From Brachybacterium sp. (GTDB lineage Bacteria > Actinomycetota > Actinomycetes > Actinomycetales > Dermabacteraceae), in assembly GCA_027322375.1 (NCBI GenBank), contig DAHVRS010000419.1:1-5591 (forward strand): DNA of 5,591 bases, in the 5' to 3' direction. Of the stretch, positions 1 through 5,591 are shown in pieces. Numbering within the stretch: the stretch's first letter is position 1; each line of letters opens with the position of its first letter. A program made the position numbers and the translations under genes. The notes beneath the pieces were generated by a model that saw nothing but the letters and a program-made list of their open reading frames with translations, was not told the DNA's origin and did not search any database.

Positions 1-135
1 GCTCAGGCGGCCGCTGCCGCAGGGTTCGTAGATCTGGCCCGGGCGACCGCGGCCGCCCCGCCGCGTGTGCTCTCCGGTGATCCGCGCGACGCGCCGCAGC
101 AGCTGCCGGGCGTCGCCGTCATGCGCCGTGGCTGA
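1..135 (+). CDS. C-terminal end of an unrecognised reading frame, cut by window start
   Basis: An open frame enters from the left edge and ends at TGA 133-135, immediately followed in frame by TAG 136-138. The 44 visible residues are Ala/Pro/Arg-rich (it contains GFVDLARAT and ends VAVMRRG), and I cannot assign them to a family. The region just downstream carries only broken or short frames, so this may be the tail of an intact upstream gene or part of a decayed one. In high-GC DNA an open stretch of this length occurs easily by chance, so the call is weak; the sequence left of the window is needed to settle it. Confidence 0.25.
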   Translation, partial: AQAAAAAGFVDLARATAAAPPRVLSGDPRDAPQQLPGVAVMRRG

Positions 136-138
136 TAG

Positions 139-309
139 GTGATTCGGAGCCGCGAGCGGGGAGCGGCCGGTCCGGGCGACGTGGCGGTGACGCTCGTGGA
201 GACGCTGCTGGCCTGGGCTGTCACGCGCTGCGTCGGTCGCGCGCTGGCGCCCTGGAACGACGAGGCGCGCTACCTGCGTCGCGGTCTTCTGGGAGAGTGC
301 ACTGCATGA
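139..309 (+). pseudogene. Short orphan frame, possible gene remnant
   Basis: In the same frame as the preceding tail and directly after its tandem stops, an open stretch runs from GTG 139 to TGA 307-309 (56 codons; another GTG lies at 181). The second half reads as a plausible amphipathic helix followed by a charged segment (LVETLLAWA, then APWNDEARYLRR). This faintly recalls the last helix and strand of GNAT acetyltransferases, but no acetyl-CoA-binding loop is visible and the match is too weak to name. Its stop overlaps the ATG of the DinB-like fragment at 306 (ATGA). There is no convincing ribosome binding site at either GTG. A decayed fragment is my reading; a chance frame is equally possible. 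Confidence 0.2.
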
Positions 310-515
310 GCACCCCCACCTCCGCCGTCGAGCGGCCCGAGCCTCCCTTCCTCGCCGCCGAGCGGGAGGGCCTCGACACCTGGCTCGAGTTCCGTCGTGC
401 GACCCGCAGCGGGGCGACAGGGGATCGGCCGGCGCCTCGTCGAGGCGCCTTGGCGCCCTTCGCCGAGGTCCACGACCACGAGCCGGGCCTCCGTTCCTTC
501 GTGCGCCTGCGCTGA
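306..515 (+). pseudogene. Truncated DinB/DUF664-type protein, N-terminal fragment
   Basis: From ATG 306 (an alternative ATG lies in frame at 297) the frame encodes 69 residues. The first ~33, with PEPPFLAAEREGLDTWLEF followed by RRAT, resemble the opening of actinobacterial DinB-like/DUF664 proteins (the mycothiol/bacillithiol S-transferase fold). There a conserved 'PEPP.LA.E...L..WL.F.R.T' stretch begins the first helix of a four-helix bundle. After RRAT (about position 404) the resemblance stops, and the rest is a short Arg/Pro-rich tail to TGA 513-515. Full family members are about 160-175 residues and contain a metal-binding His in the next helix, which is absent here. I see no continuation of the family in the other frames up to 655. 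The fragment is therefore probably a non-functional remnant left by a deletion. The family assignment rests on recall of the N-terminal motif. Confidence 0.55.
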
Positions 516-655
516 CCATCGGACCGTCGGGCCGACGGGGCGGGCGGCGGGCGTTCTTCGGGGGATCGCCGCTGGTCGGAGTGACCTCAGGGCTCCGTCG
601 CGCCCCTGGCCGCCCCGAGTGGCCCGGCGAGGAGCCGTCGTGACAGGATCACGGC
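516..655. other. Non-coding stretch upstream of the YdcF-like gene
   Basis: There is no credible gene between the end of the DinB-like fragment and the YdcF-like start. A small dyad, CCGTCGG-G-CCGACGG, lies at 524-538, just past the fragment's stop; it lacks a T-tract and its role is unknown. The only clear signal is AGGA at 645-648, seven nt before ATG 656. No confident -35/-10 pair is visible. Confidence 0.4.
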
Positions 656-1663
656 ATGCTGAGCGCGATCCTGGCCGTCGGATGCTGGTGGTGGTACCGC
701 CATATGTGGGAGAGAGAGCCGCGACGGCTCCGCCCCGCGGTGCTCGCGCTGCTGGCTGGCTGGTTCGCCCTCTCCATCGCCGTCGAGGTGATCACCTACG
801 TGGTGCCCCCCGCCGGATTCCTGGTGCTCGTGGTCCTCGCGCTGCTGCCACTGTCCGTGTTCGTGCTGGCCGGGATGCTGGTTCGCAACGGCCTGCTGAT
901 GGTGCGCCGCGAGGGTCGCTCCCTCGGCAACTCCCTCTCACTGCTGTCCGGGATCGCGCTGTTCGTGCTGCCGCCGGCCTCCGTGCTGCTGGTGCTCATG
1001 GTGGAGCCCGTGGCCTGGGCGGCGGCGGTGCTGATCCTGTGGGGCTCGGCGCAGCTCGGCGTGCAGTTCGCGGTCTTCCGCACCTTCACCGCGCTCTACG
1101 AACGGCGACCCCCGCGTCCCGATCCGGATGCGGTGGTGGTGCTGGGCTCGGGCCTGATCCGCGGGAAGGTGCCGCCGCTGCTGCGCAGCCGGCTGGACCG
1201 CGGGCGTGAGATGGCGGAGACGATCGCCGCGAGTGAGAAGCCCGTGCTCATCACCAGCGGCGGCCAGGGCCCCGACGAACCGCGGTCCGAGGGTGAGGCG
1301 ATGCGGGAGTACCTGGTGGAGGAGTCCGGTTACACGGCCGGGGAAGTGGTCGCCGAGACCCGCTCGCGCAGCACCGAGCAGAACCTGCGCTTCAGCCGCG
1401 CCCTGGCCGACGAGCGCTCGGAGTCGCGGGGCCGCCAGCTGCTCGTCGTCACCAACGGCTATCACGTCCCCCGCGCCGCGCTGATCTCGCGCGGGATCGG
1501 TGTGGACGCGGACGTGGTCGGTGCGGCGACCGCCCGCTACTTCGTGCCCAGCGCCTACATCCGGGAGTTCATCGGGGTGCTGCGCATGCACGTCGTGCTG
1601 AACGCCGTGCTCTCGGCGATGGGCGTGAGTCTCGCCGTCTTCGCTGCCTGGATGATCGCGTAG
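656..1663 (+). CDS. YdcF/SanA/ElyC family membrane protein (DUF218 domain)
   Basis: This 335-residue protein is complete. Hydrophobic segments at roughly residues 27-49, 52-77, 95-115 and 117-141 form an N-terminal membrane region (residues 1-13 are also apolar but short). A soluble DUF218 domain at ~158-310 follows, and a last membrane helix lies at ~313-334. DUF218 hallmarks are visible: AVVVLGSGL (159-167), SGGQGPDEPRSEGEAM (201-216), the ETRSRSTEQN acidic/Asn motif (234-243) and VTNGYHVPRA (265-274). Family members such as E. coli SanA and ElyC affect envelope integrity or peptidoglycan precursor supply; YdcF has been reported to bind S-adenosylmethionine. The exact reaction of this long multi-pass form is unknown. 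ATG 656 is chosen because AGGA (645-648) sits 7 nt upstream. The gene stands alone, converging on hutG, and has no evident link to histidine catabolism. Confidence 0.9.
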   Translation: MLSAILAVGCWWWYRHMWEREPRRLRPAVLALLAGWFALSIAVEVITYVVPPAGFLVLVVLALLPLSVFVLAGMLVRNGLLMVRREGRSLGNSLSLLSGIALFVLPPASVLLVLMVEPVAWAAAVLILWGSAQLGVQFAVFRTFTALYERRPPRPDPDAVVVLGSGLIRGKVPPLLRSRLDRGREMAETIAASEKPVLITSGGQGPDEPRSEGEAMREYLVEESGYTAGEVVAETRSRSTEQNLRFSRALADERSESRGRQLLVVTNGYHVPRAALISRGIGVDADVVGAATARYFVPSAYIREFIGVLRMHVVLNAVLSAMGVSLAVFAAWMIA

Positions 1664-1676
1664 GCGCCCGGGGAGG

Positions 1677-2702
1677 TCAGGCGCTGGTGCCGGTGACGGT
1701 GCGGACCGCGTCGTCGATGAGGCGTGCGGCGGCGCGGGCGGTGCGGCCGTCCACGTCGAGGCTCGGGTTCAGCTCCACCACGTCCAGCAGCGCGAGCTTC
1801 CCGGAGCCGGCCGCGGCCCGGACCGCCGCGGCGACCAGCGGTAGCGGCACACCGTAGGCGGCAGGGGCGGAGACGCCCGGTGCGACCGCGGCCGGGAGCA
1901 CGTCGAGGTCGATCGTCAGATACAGGACGTCGAGCTGCGCGGCGAACTCCTCGACGAAGTGCGCGATCCCCTCGGCCCCGGCGGTGAGGCACTCCTCGTC
2001 CGTCCACCAGGTCACGCTCAGCTCGCGGGCCGTCGTGAACAGCGTCGCGGTGTTCGACGGCTCGGCGATCCCGAGCACGGCGTAGCGGAGGTCCCGGCCG
2101 GCGCTCCGCTCCGCCGCGGCCATCTGTGCGAAGGGCGTGCCGGAGGTGGGTCGCGGCTCGCTGCGCAGGTCGAAGTGCGCATCGAGGTTCAGCACGCCCC
2201 AGCGCTGCCCGGCGCGGGGGCCGGTGCCGGACCCGGTGAGCCCGAGGTAGGAGGACCAGGCGGTCTCGTGCCCGCCGCCGAGCACGACCGTGAGCCGCGA
2301 CCCGGCCCGGTCCAGTGCCTGCGTGGTGAGCGCCGCCGCGGCAGCCTGCCCGCCCTCGAGATCCTCTCCGTCCGTCACCGCATCGCCCAGGTCGTGCAGC
2401 TCCACCTCGCCGCGCGCGAGCGGACCGTGCAGGGCGAGCGGGGCGAGGGCGCGGCGCAGCGCGCCCGGCCCGTCGGCCGCACCGACGCGACCGCGGTTGC
2501 GTCGCACGCCCTCATCGGAGCGGAAGCCGAGCAGCGCGATGTGGTTCGCGGCCGGATCGGGCGCGTCAGCAGTCATCGTGCTGGAGGGAGGGTCCGAGCT
2601 CGCGAGAACCCGCTGGACGACCTCATGCCAGCGGGCGTGCGCGGGGCCGTCGCCGTCGTGCCGACCGGTCCAAGGGGTCCCACCTGTGGGGGAGCTCGTC
2701 AT
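1677..2702 (-). CDS. hutG: Formimidoylglutamase (ureohydrolase family), HutG
   Basis: The product is a 341-residue arginase/agmatinase-fold enzyme. The binuclear Mn site is complete: GGGHE (His145), DAHFD (Asp174, His176, Asp178) and IDLDVLP (Asp265, Asp267), followed by the typical APGVSAPA loop (274-281) and VVELNP (308-313). In the hut pathway it would hydrolyse N-formimidoyl-L-glutamate to L-glutamate and formamide in the cytoplasm. The motifs alone fit agmatinase or other ureohydrolases. The hut assignment rests on hutU and an IclR regulator nearby, plus the shared upstream dyad. The N-terminal ~50 residues are a polar, Pro/Gly-rich extension before the core begins at NHIALLGF (53-60). 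The start is supported by GAGGAG (complement of 2709-2714) six nt before the ATG. It is divergent from the FNT gene and convergent with the YdcF-like gene. Confidence 0.88.
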   Translation of the reverse strand: MTSSPTGGTPWTGRHDGDGPAHARWHEVVQRVLASSDPPSSTMTADAPDPAANHIALLGFRSDEGVRRNRGRVGAADGPGALRRALAPLALHGPLARGEVELHDLGDAVTDGEDLEGGQAAAAALTTQALDRAGSRLTVVLGGGHETAWSSYLGLTGSGTGPRAGQRWGVLNLDAHFDLRSEPRPTSGTPFAQMAAAERSAGRDLRYAVLGIAEPSNTATLFTTARELSVTWWTDEECLTAGAEGIAHFVEEFAAQLDVLYLTIDLDVLPAAVAPGVSAPAAYGVPLPLVAAAVRAAAGSGKLALLDVVELNPSLDVDGRTARAAARLIDDAVRTVTGTSA

Positions 2703-2784
2703 CGGGGTCTCCTCATCGCCTCGTACGCGGTAGGTTCACCCCATCATGGCACCGTGCGCGTGCCGTTGAGCGGGTCGGTGCGCA

Positions 2785-2810
2785 CGGGCGTCCGGTGCCC
2801 CGGACGCCCG
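2785..2810. promoter_or_regulatory. Candidate hut operator, 11-bp inverted repeat with 4-nt spacer
   Basis: A perfect dyad (11-bp arms, spacer TGCC at 2796-2799) lies in the hutG-fnt intergenic region. Its core GTCCGG-N4-CCGGAC (2790-2795 and 2800-2805) is identical in half-sites and spacing to the dyad upstream of hutU. The centre is 95.5 nt from the hutG start codon and 105.5 nt from the fnt start codon, so one protein could control both divergent genes. No run of T follows, arguing against a terminator. The IclR protein encoded downstream is the likeliest binder; that is inference. Confidence 0.65.
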
Positions 2811-2891
2811 CCCACACAGCGCGATGTGAAGCAATTTCGCAGGTCAAGAGTCCGCACTGTGGCCGGTGGCGAGCTGCCGGCGCCCGACGAC

Positions 2892-2897
2892 GAGGAG
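2892..2897 (+). promoter_or_regulatory. Ribosome binding site fixing the FNT start
   Basis: GAGGAG lies five nt before ATG 2903. The same frame is open further upstream to 2795, but that part is Arg-rich, lacks a ribosome binding site and runs through the operator dyad, so 2903 is the real start. Confidence 0.8.
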
Positions 2898-2902
2898 CCA
2901 CG

Positions 2903-3736
2903 ATGGCATCCGACCAGACGCAGAACGAGGCCCAGGAGCGACGGCGCCTCGGTGAGCACGGCCACGCGCTCGAGGACGCCCTCGTCGAGGAGTTCGAGAA
3001 CACCGTCACCGAGGGCGCGAACCGGCTGAACCGCACCCGGCGCGCCCTTGTGATCACGGGACTGTTCGGCGGTATCGACGTGGGCCTCGGCCTGCTCGCG
3101 ATGCTCGCGGTGCTGGACGCGACCGGCTCGAAGCTCCTGGGCGGGCTCGCCTTCGGCATCGGACTGTACGCACTGCGTCTGGCGCACTCCGAGCTGTTCA
3201 CCGAGGACTTCCTGCTCCCGATCAACGCGATCGCCGCCGGTCACGGCACCTGGCTGCAGCTGCTGCGGCTGTGGAGCGTCACGCTCGTGATGAACCTTGT
3301 GGGCGGCTGGGTGTTCGCCTGGATGGTCGTCGCCGCATTCCCCCGCTTCGAGGACCTGCTGCTCGAGGCGACCACGGACTACATGGGCAAGGGTCTGACC
3401 CTCGAGACCGCCGCGCTCGCCGTGCTTGCCGGGTTCACGATCACGCTGGTCACCCGCATGAGCCAAGGATCCAGCGAGGGCATCGCGACCCTCGCGAACT
3501 CCCTCATCTCCGGACTGCTGGTGGTGGGGCTCGGAATGCTCCACGGCGCGATGAGCTCCACGATCATCTTCGCTGCGATGCACGCCGGAGCCGAGACGAC
3601 CTACCTCCAGTGGCTGGTGTGGTTCTCGTGGGTGATCCCGCTGAACATGCTCGGCGGGCTGCTCATCCTGACCCTCCCGCGCCTCGTGCGCACCTGGGAG
3701 CTGCTCACCGCCGAGCGTGCGGAGCAGCGTCGATGA
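2903..3736 (+). CDS. Formate/nitrite transporter (FNT) family channel
   Basis: The 277-residue product has the FNT (FocA/NirC/YfdC) layout. A polar, charged N-terminal tail (1-45, cytosolic) is followed by six hydrophobic segments at about 47-71, 78-95, 120-147, 167-184, 199-225 and 237-258, and a short charged C-tail. The family signature after the second helix is visible as HSELFTEDFLLP (95-106). The long acidic N-tail and the LFTEDFLLP wording look more like the YfdC branch than classical FocA, so the substrate is uncertain: formate, nitrite and other small weak-acid anions are known for the family. The protein would sit in the cytoplasmic membrane as a pentamer, by family analogy. It is divergent from hutG and followed closely by the IclR gene, probably in one transcript. 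An inferred role is export of formate arising from formamide made by HutG. Confidence 0.87.
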   Translation: MASDQTQNEAQERRRLGEHGHALEDALVEEFENTVTEGANRLNRTRRALVITGLFGGIDVGLGLLAMLAVLDATGSKLLGGLAFGIGLYALRLAHSELFTEDFLLPINAIAAGHGTWLQLLRLWSVTLVMNLVGGWVFAWMVVAAFPRFEDLLLEATTDYMGKGLTLETAALAVLAGFTITLVTRMSQGSSEGIATLANSLISGLLVVGLGMLHGAMSSTIIFAAMHAGAETTYLQWLVWFSWVIPLNMLGGLLILTLPRLVRTWELLTAERAEQRR

Positions 3737-3743
3737 GTCGGCA

Positions 3744-4535
3744 ATGGCATCCTTGGGAGTCATGACCACCCCGAAGGTGCCGGCGGCCGACGCGACGCTG
3801 CGTCTGCTCACCTATCTCGCCTCCCGGCGCTCCCCGGTGCCGGCCGCGCGGATCGCGCAGGAGCTGGATCTGCCGCGCTCGCGCACCTATGACCTGCTCG
3901 CGACCCTCGTCGAGCACGGGTATGTGCTCCACCTTGATCACGAGCGGTTGTACGGGCTGGGCCCATCGGCCCATGAGCTCTCCGGCGCGTACGTGCGCCA
4001 GGAGCCGCTGGCCCGGATCGGCCGGCGCGTCATCGAGTCGATGGTCGACGCGGTGGGGGAGAGCGGCCACCTCGCCGTCCTCCACGGCCGCGACGTGCTC
4101 TACGTCGTCGAGGAGCGCGCGCGGAACCGGCCCAGCCTCGTCACCGACGTGGGCGTGCGGATCCCCGCGCATCTCACCGCGAGCGGCCGCGCGATCCTCG
4201 CCGACCTCCCTGCCGCGCAGCTTCGCGCCCTCTACCGCTCCGCCGCCGACTTCTCCTCCCGCACCGACGCTCCCGGCCCGTGCACCCCGAAGGAGCTGCG
4301 CGACCTGCTCGCCACCGTGCGCGAGAACGGCCTCGCGAGCGAATCCGGGCAGGTCAGCGATGAGATGGGATCGGTCGCGGCGGTCGTGCGCGATCACGCC
4401 AGCTGGCCCGCCGCAGCCGTCGCGCTCACCTTCGTCGAGGCCCGCGTCGGCCCTCAGGAGCGCGAGCGCTTCGCGAACGCCGTGCGCCGCGGCGCCGAGG
4501 AGATCACCCGCCGCCTCGGCGGGCGGGTGCCCTGA
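3744..4535 (+). CDS. IclR-family transcriptional regulator, probable hut regulator
   Basis: This is a 263-residue regulator if read from ATG 3744. An N-terminal winged helix-turn-helix (about 14-72) contains [24 protein letters not shown] and the wing around [14 protein letters not shown]. The C-terminal effector domain (about 73-263) shows family landmarks: [38 protein letters not shown] and a [20 protein letters not shown] stretch. Starts are ambiguous: GTG 3717 overlaps fnt by 20 nt, ATG 3744 lies 7 nt after the fnt stop with a weak GATGAG at 3732-3737, and ATG 3762 has GGGAG only 2 nt away. Domain homology begins just after 3762, so all three preserve the HTH. The close spacing suggests translational coupling to fnt. 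Placement between two copies of the same dyad, and the known role of IclR-type HutR in corynebacterial histidine utilisation, make it the likely hut regulator. The effector could be urocanate or histidine; this is not shown. Confidence 0.88.
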   Translation: MASLGVMTTPKVPAADATLRLLTYLASRRSPVPAARIAQELDLPRSRTYDLLATLVEHGYVLHLDHERLYGLGPSAHELSGAYVRQEPLARIGRRVIESMVDAVGESGHLAVLHGRDVLYVVEERARNRPSLVTDVGVRIPAHLTASGRAILADLPAAQLRALYRSAADFSSRTDAPGPCTPKELRDLLATVRENGLASESGQVSDEMGSVAAVVRDHASWPAAAVALTFVEARVGPQERERFANAVRRGAEEITRRLGGRVP

Positions 4536-4693
4536 GGCGCGACCCCGCCCCCGCGCGCGCCGCTGCAGGCACGGCGCACTCCGACAGCTCCCGCGCGCAC
4601 TGCGAGGCGTCGAGGAACTCGTCGCCGCCCTGGGCCTGCACCGCTCGCCCGACGCTCGCCCCGAGACCCGCCCGGCGCACAGCCACCCGCGCC

Positions 4694-4711
4694 TGTCCGG
4701 GATCCCGGACA
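4694..4711. promoter_or_regulatory. Candidate hut operator, perfect 18-bp palindrome
   Basis: TGTCCGGGATCCCGGACA is its own reverse complement. The inner GTCCGG-N4-CCGGAC matches the dyad at 2790-2805 exactly in half-sites and spacer length. The centre is 96.5 nt upstream of the hutU ATG, almost the same distance as the other copy from the hutG ATG. The 14-bp inner core TCCGGGATCCCGGA also has the general shape I recall for the HutR box of Corynebacterium (TCTG..AT.CCAGA). That comparison is from memory. Confidence 0.7.
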
Positions 4712-4769
4712 TCACTGCGATCCGGGCCCTCGACCGGGCCCCGGGCCGGTGGTGTCCTGTGGAGAACCC

Positions 4770-4783
4770 CGAGAGTCCTCTCG
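4770..4783. repeat. Short inverted repeat beside the hutU ribosome binding site
   Basis: CGAGAG-TC-CTCTCG is a perfect dyad with 6-bp arms and a 2-nt centre. It ends 2 nt before GAAGGAG (4786-4792), the hutU ribosome binding site. It could be a second, unrelated operator half-pair or lie in the 5' leader; a 2-nt loop is too tight for a stable full hairpin. Chance is possible. Confidence 0.35.
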
Positions 4784-4798
4784 ACGAAGGAGCCAACG

Positions 4799-5591
4799 AT
4801 GTCCCTCCCCGGAGCCCGCCCCGTCCGCGCCGCCCGCGGCACCGACCTCACCGCGAAGTCCTGGCAGACCGAGGCGCCGCTGCGCATGCTCATGAACAAC
4901 CTCGACCCCGAGGTGGCCGAGCGCCCCGATGCCCTCGTCGTCTACGGCGGCACCGGCCGTGCCGCCCGCTCCTGGGAGGCGTTCGACGCGATCGTCGACA
5001 CCCTCAAGGACCTCGAGGACGACGAGACCCTGCTCGTCCAGTCCGGCAAGCCCGTCGGCGTGCTGCGCACCCACGAATGGGCGCCGCGCGTGCTGCTGGC
5101 GAACTCGAACCTCGTCGGCGACTGGGCCACCTGGCCCGAGTTCCGCAAGCTCGAGGCCGAGGGCCTGATGATGTACGGCCAGATGACGGCCGGCTCCTGG
5201 ATCTACATCGCCACCCAGGGCATCCTCCAGGGCACCTTCGAGACCTTCGCCGCCGTCGCCAAGAAGCGCTTCGGCGGCACCCTCGCCGGCACCATCACCC
5301 TCACCGGCGGCTGCGGTGGCATGGGCGGCGCGCAGCCGCTCGCCGTCACCCTCAACGACGGCGTCTGCCTCATCGTGGACGTGGACCGCGCCCGGCTCGA
5401 GCGCCGCGTCGCCAAGCGCTACTGCCACGAGATCGCCGACGACCTCGAGGACGCGATCCGCCGGGCCAACGCCGCCAAGGCCGAGGAGCGCGGGCTGTCG
5501 ATCGGCATCGTCGGCAACGCGGCGGACGTCTTCCCCGCCCTGCTCGAGCGGCACAAGGCCGGTGACCTGCACATCGACGTGGTCACCGACC
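4799..5591 (+). CDS. hutU: Urocanate hydratase (urocanase) HutU, N-terminal half
   Basis: 264 codons are visible before the window ends; complete urocanases are about 550-560 residues, so roughly half is present. The enzyme hydrates urocanate to 4-imidazolone-5-propionate, the second step of histidine degradation, in the cytoplasm with tightly bound NAD+. Highly conserved stretches are present: [11 protein letters not shown] (49-59), [32 protein letters not shown] (from 81), [21 protein letters not shown] (from 126) and the glycine-rich [14 protein letters not shown] (169-182) that begins the NAD-binding insert. The [10 protein letters not shown] segment (235-244) continues it. The active-site Cys lies in the missing C-terminal half. 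The start at ATG 4799 is fixed by GAAGGAG at 4786-4792, six nt upstream. The frame is intact throughout, and the gene is likely first in a transcription unit carrying further hut genes to the right. Confidence 0.97.
   Translation, partial: MSLPGARPVRAARGTDLTAKSWQTEAPLRMLMNNLDPEVAERPDALVVYGGTGRAARSWEAFDAIVDTLKDLEDDETLLVQSGKPVGVLRTHEWAPRVLLANSNLVGDWATWPEFRKLEAEGLMMYGQMTAGSWIYIATQGILQGTFETFAAVAKKRFGGTLAGTITLTGGCGGMGGAQPLAVTLNDGVCLIVDVDRARLERRVAKRYCHEIADDLEDAIRRANAAKAEERGLSIGIVGNAADVFPALLERHKAGDLHIDVVTD

Larger units (their letters stand above)
2703..2902. promoter_or_regulatory. Divergent hutG / fnt promoter region
   Basis: This 200-nt intergenic region between two divergent genes must carry promoters in both directions. 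Apart from the dyad at 2785-2810 and the two ribosome binding sites, I cannot point to a convincing -35/-10 pair. CATGAT on the minus strand (complement of 2742-2747) is a weak -10 candidate for hutG with no good -35 partner. A relatively A/T-rich patch around 2825-2850 is the most likely opening region for fnt transcription. Confidence 0.45.
4536..4798. promoter_or_regulatory. iclR-hutU intergenic / hutU promoter region
   Basis: A 263-nt gap separates the IclR stop from hutU. The left part (about 4576-4690) has coding-like third-position bias in the frame reading [20 protein letters not shown], but no start codon or ribosome binding site, so it may be a gene remnant or chance. The right part carries the 18-bp palindrome at 4694-4711, a run of GGGCC repeats (4725-4748) and a smaller inverted repeat at 4770-4783 next to the ribosome binding site. 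No confident -35/-10 hexamers are visible. Confidence 0.5.

Noticed and set aside
1664..1684. GCGCC...GGCGC inverted repeat at the convergent end of the YdcF-like gene and hutG, as a bidirectional terminator
   Set aside because: The arms are only 5 bp with an 11-nt loop, there is no T-tract on either side, and it overlaps the hutG stop.
2786..2809. Intergenic hairpin read as a transcription terminator
   Set aside because: It lies between divergent gene starts, where no transcript ends, lacks a T-run, and its core is repeated upstream of hutU, which fits an operator better.
2795..2902. N-terminal extension of the FNT protein to an upstream start
   Set aside because: The extension is Arg/Cys-rich, begins inside the operator dyad and lacks a ribosome binding site; ATG 2903 has GAGGAG five nt upstream.
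2744..3811. Long minus-strand open frame opposite the FNT gene
   Set aside because: Its translation is His/Glu/Gln-rich low-complexity sequence with no family resemblance, while the plus strand encodes a clear six-helix channel with a good ribosome binding site.
4725..4748. GGGCC-rich repeats upstream of hutU as a CRISPR-like or structured RNA element
   Set aside because: The units are too short and irregular, simple GC-rich sequence explains them, and no spacers or conserved RNA fold is evident.
3889..5565. Very long open frame (558 codons) crossing iclR and hutU
   Set aside because: It is out of frame with two recognisable protein families, is Arg/Pro/Ser-rich, and is the usual shadow frame in high-GC DNA.
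1..5591. tRNA, rRNA, insertion sequence, prophage or CRISPR features
   Set aside because: I saw no cloverleaf, transposase or integrase motif, terminal repeats or repeat-spacer array on either strand.

Overview
High-GC DNA with strong C/G third-position preference, GAGGAG-type ribosome binding sites and tightly packed genes. This points to an actinobacterium, plausibly Micrococcales; a Brachybacterium-like genome is my guess from overall feel, not something the sequence proves. The centre and right of the window form the edge of a histidine-utilisation (hut) locus.

Layout. Positions 1-655 look eroded. They hold the tail of an unrecognised frame (1-135), a short frame after a tandem TGA-TAG (139-309), and the first ~33 codons of a DinB/DUF664-type gene that lose family resemblance abruptly near 404 (306-515). 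Positions 656-1663 encode an intact membrane protein with a YdcF/SanA/ElyC (DUF218) domain. It converges, with only 13 nt between, on hutG (2702-1677, minus strand), a formimidoylglutamase/ureohydrolase with all six metal ligands visible. A 200-nt intergenic region separates hutG from a divergent FNT-family (formate/nitrite) channel gene (2903-3736). An IclR-type regulator (about 3744-4535) follows it closely. After a 263-nt regulatory gap comes hutU (urocanate hydratase), which starts at 4799 and runs off the window end with about half of the protein present.

How they work together. HutU converts urocanate to imidazolone propionate. HutG hydrolyses N-formimidoyl-L-glutamate to glutamate and formamide. 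The IclR protein is the natural candidate for local hut regulator, and IclR-type hut regulators (HutR) are known in corynebacteria. The FNT channel may handle a one-carbon or nitrogen by-product such as formate; that role is inference.

Most notable observation: the hutG-fnt and iclR-hutU intergenic regions each contain the same dyad, GTCCGG-N4-CCGGAC. Its centre lies about 95.5 nt from the hutG start codon and 96.5 nt from the hutU start codon. I read these as paired operators of one hut regulon, probably bound by the IclR protein between them.
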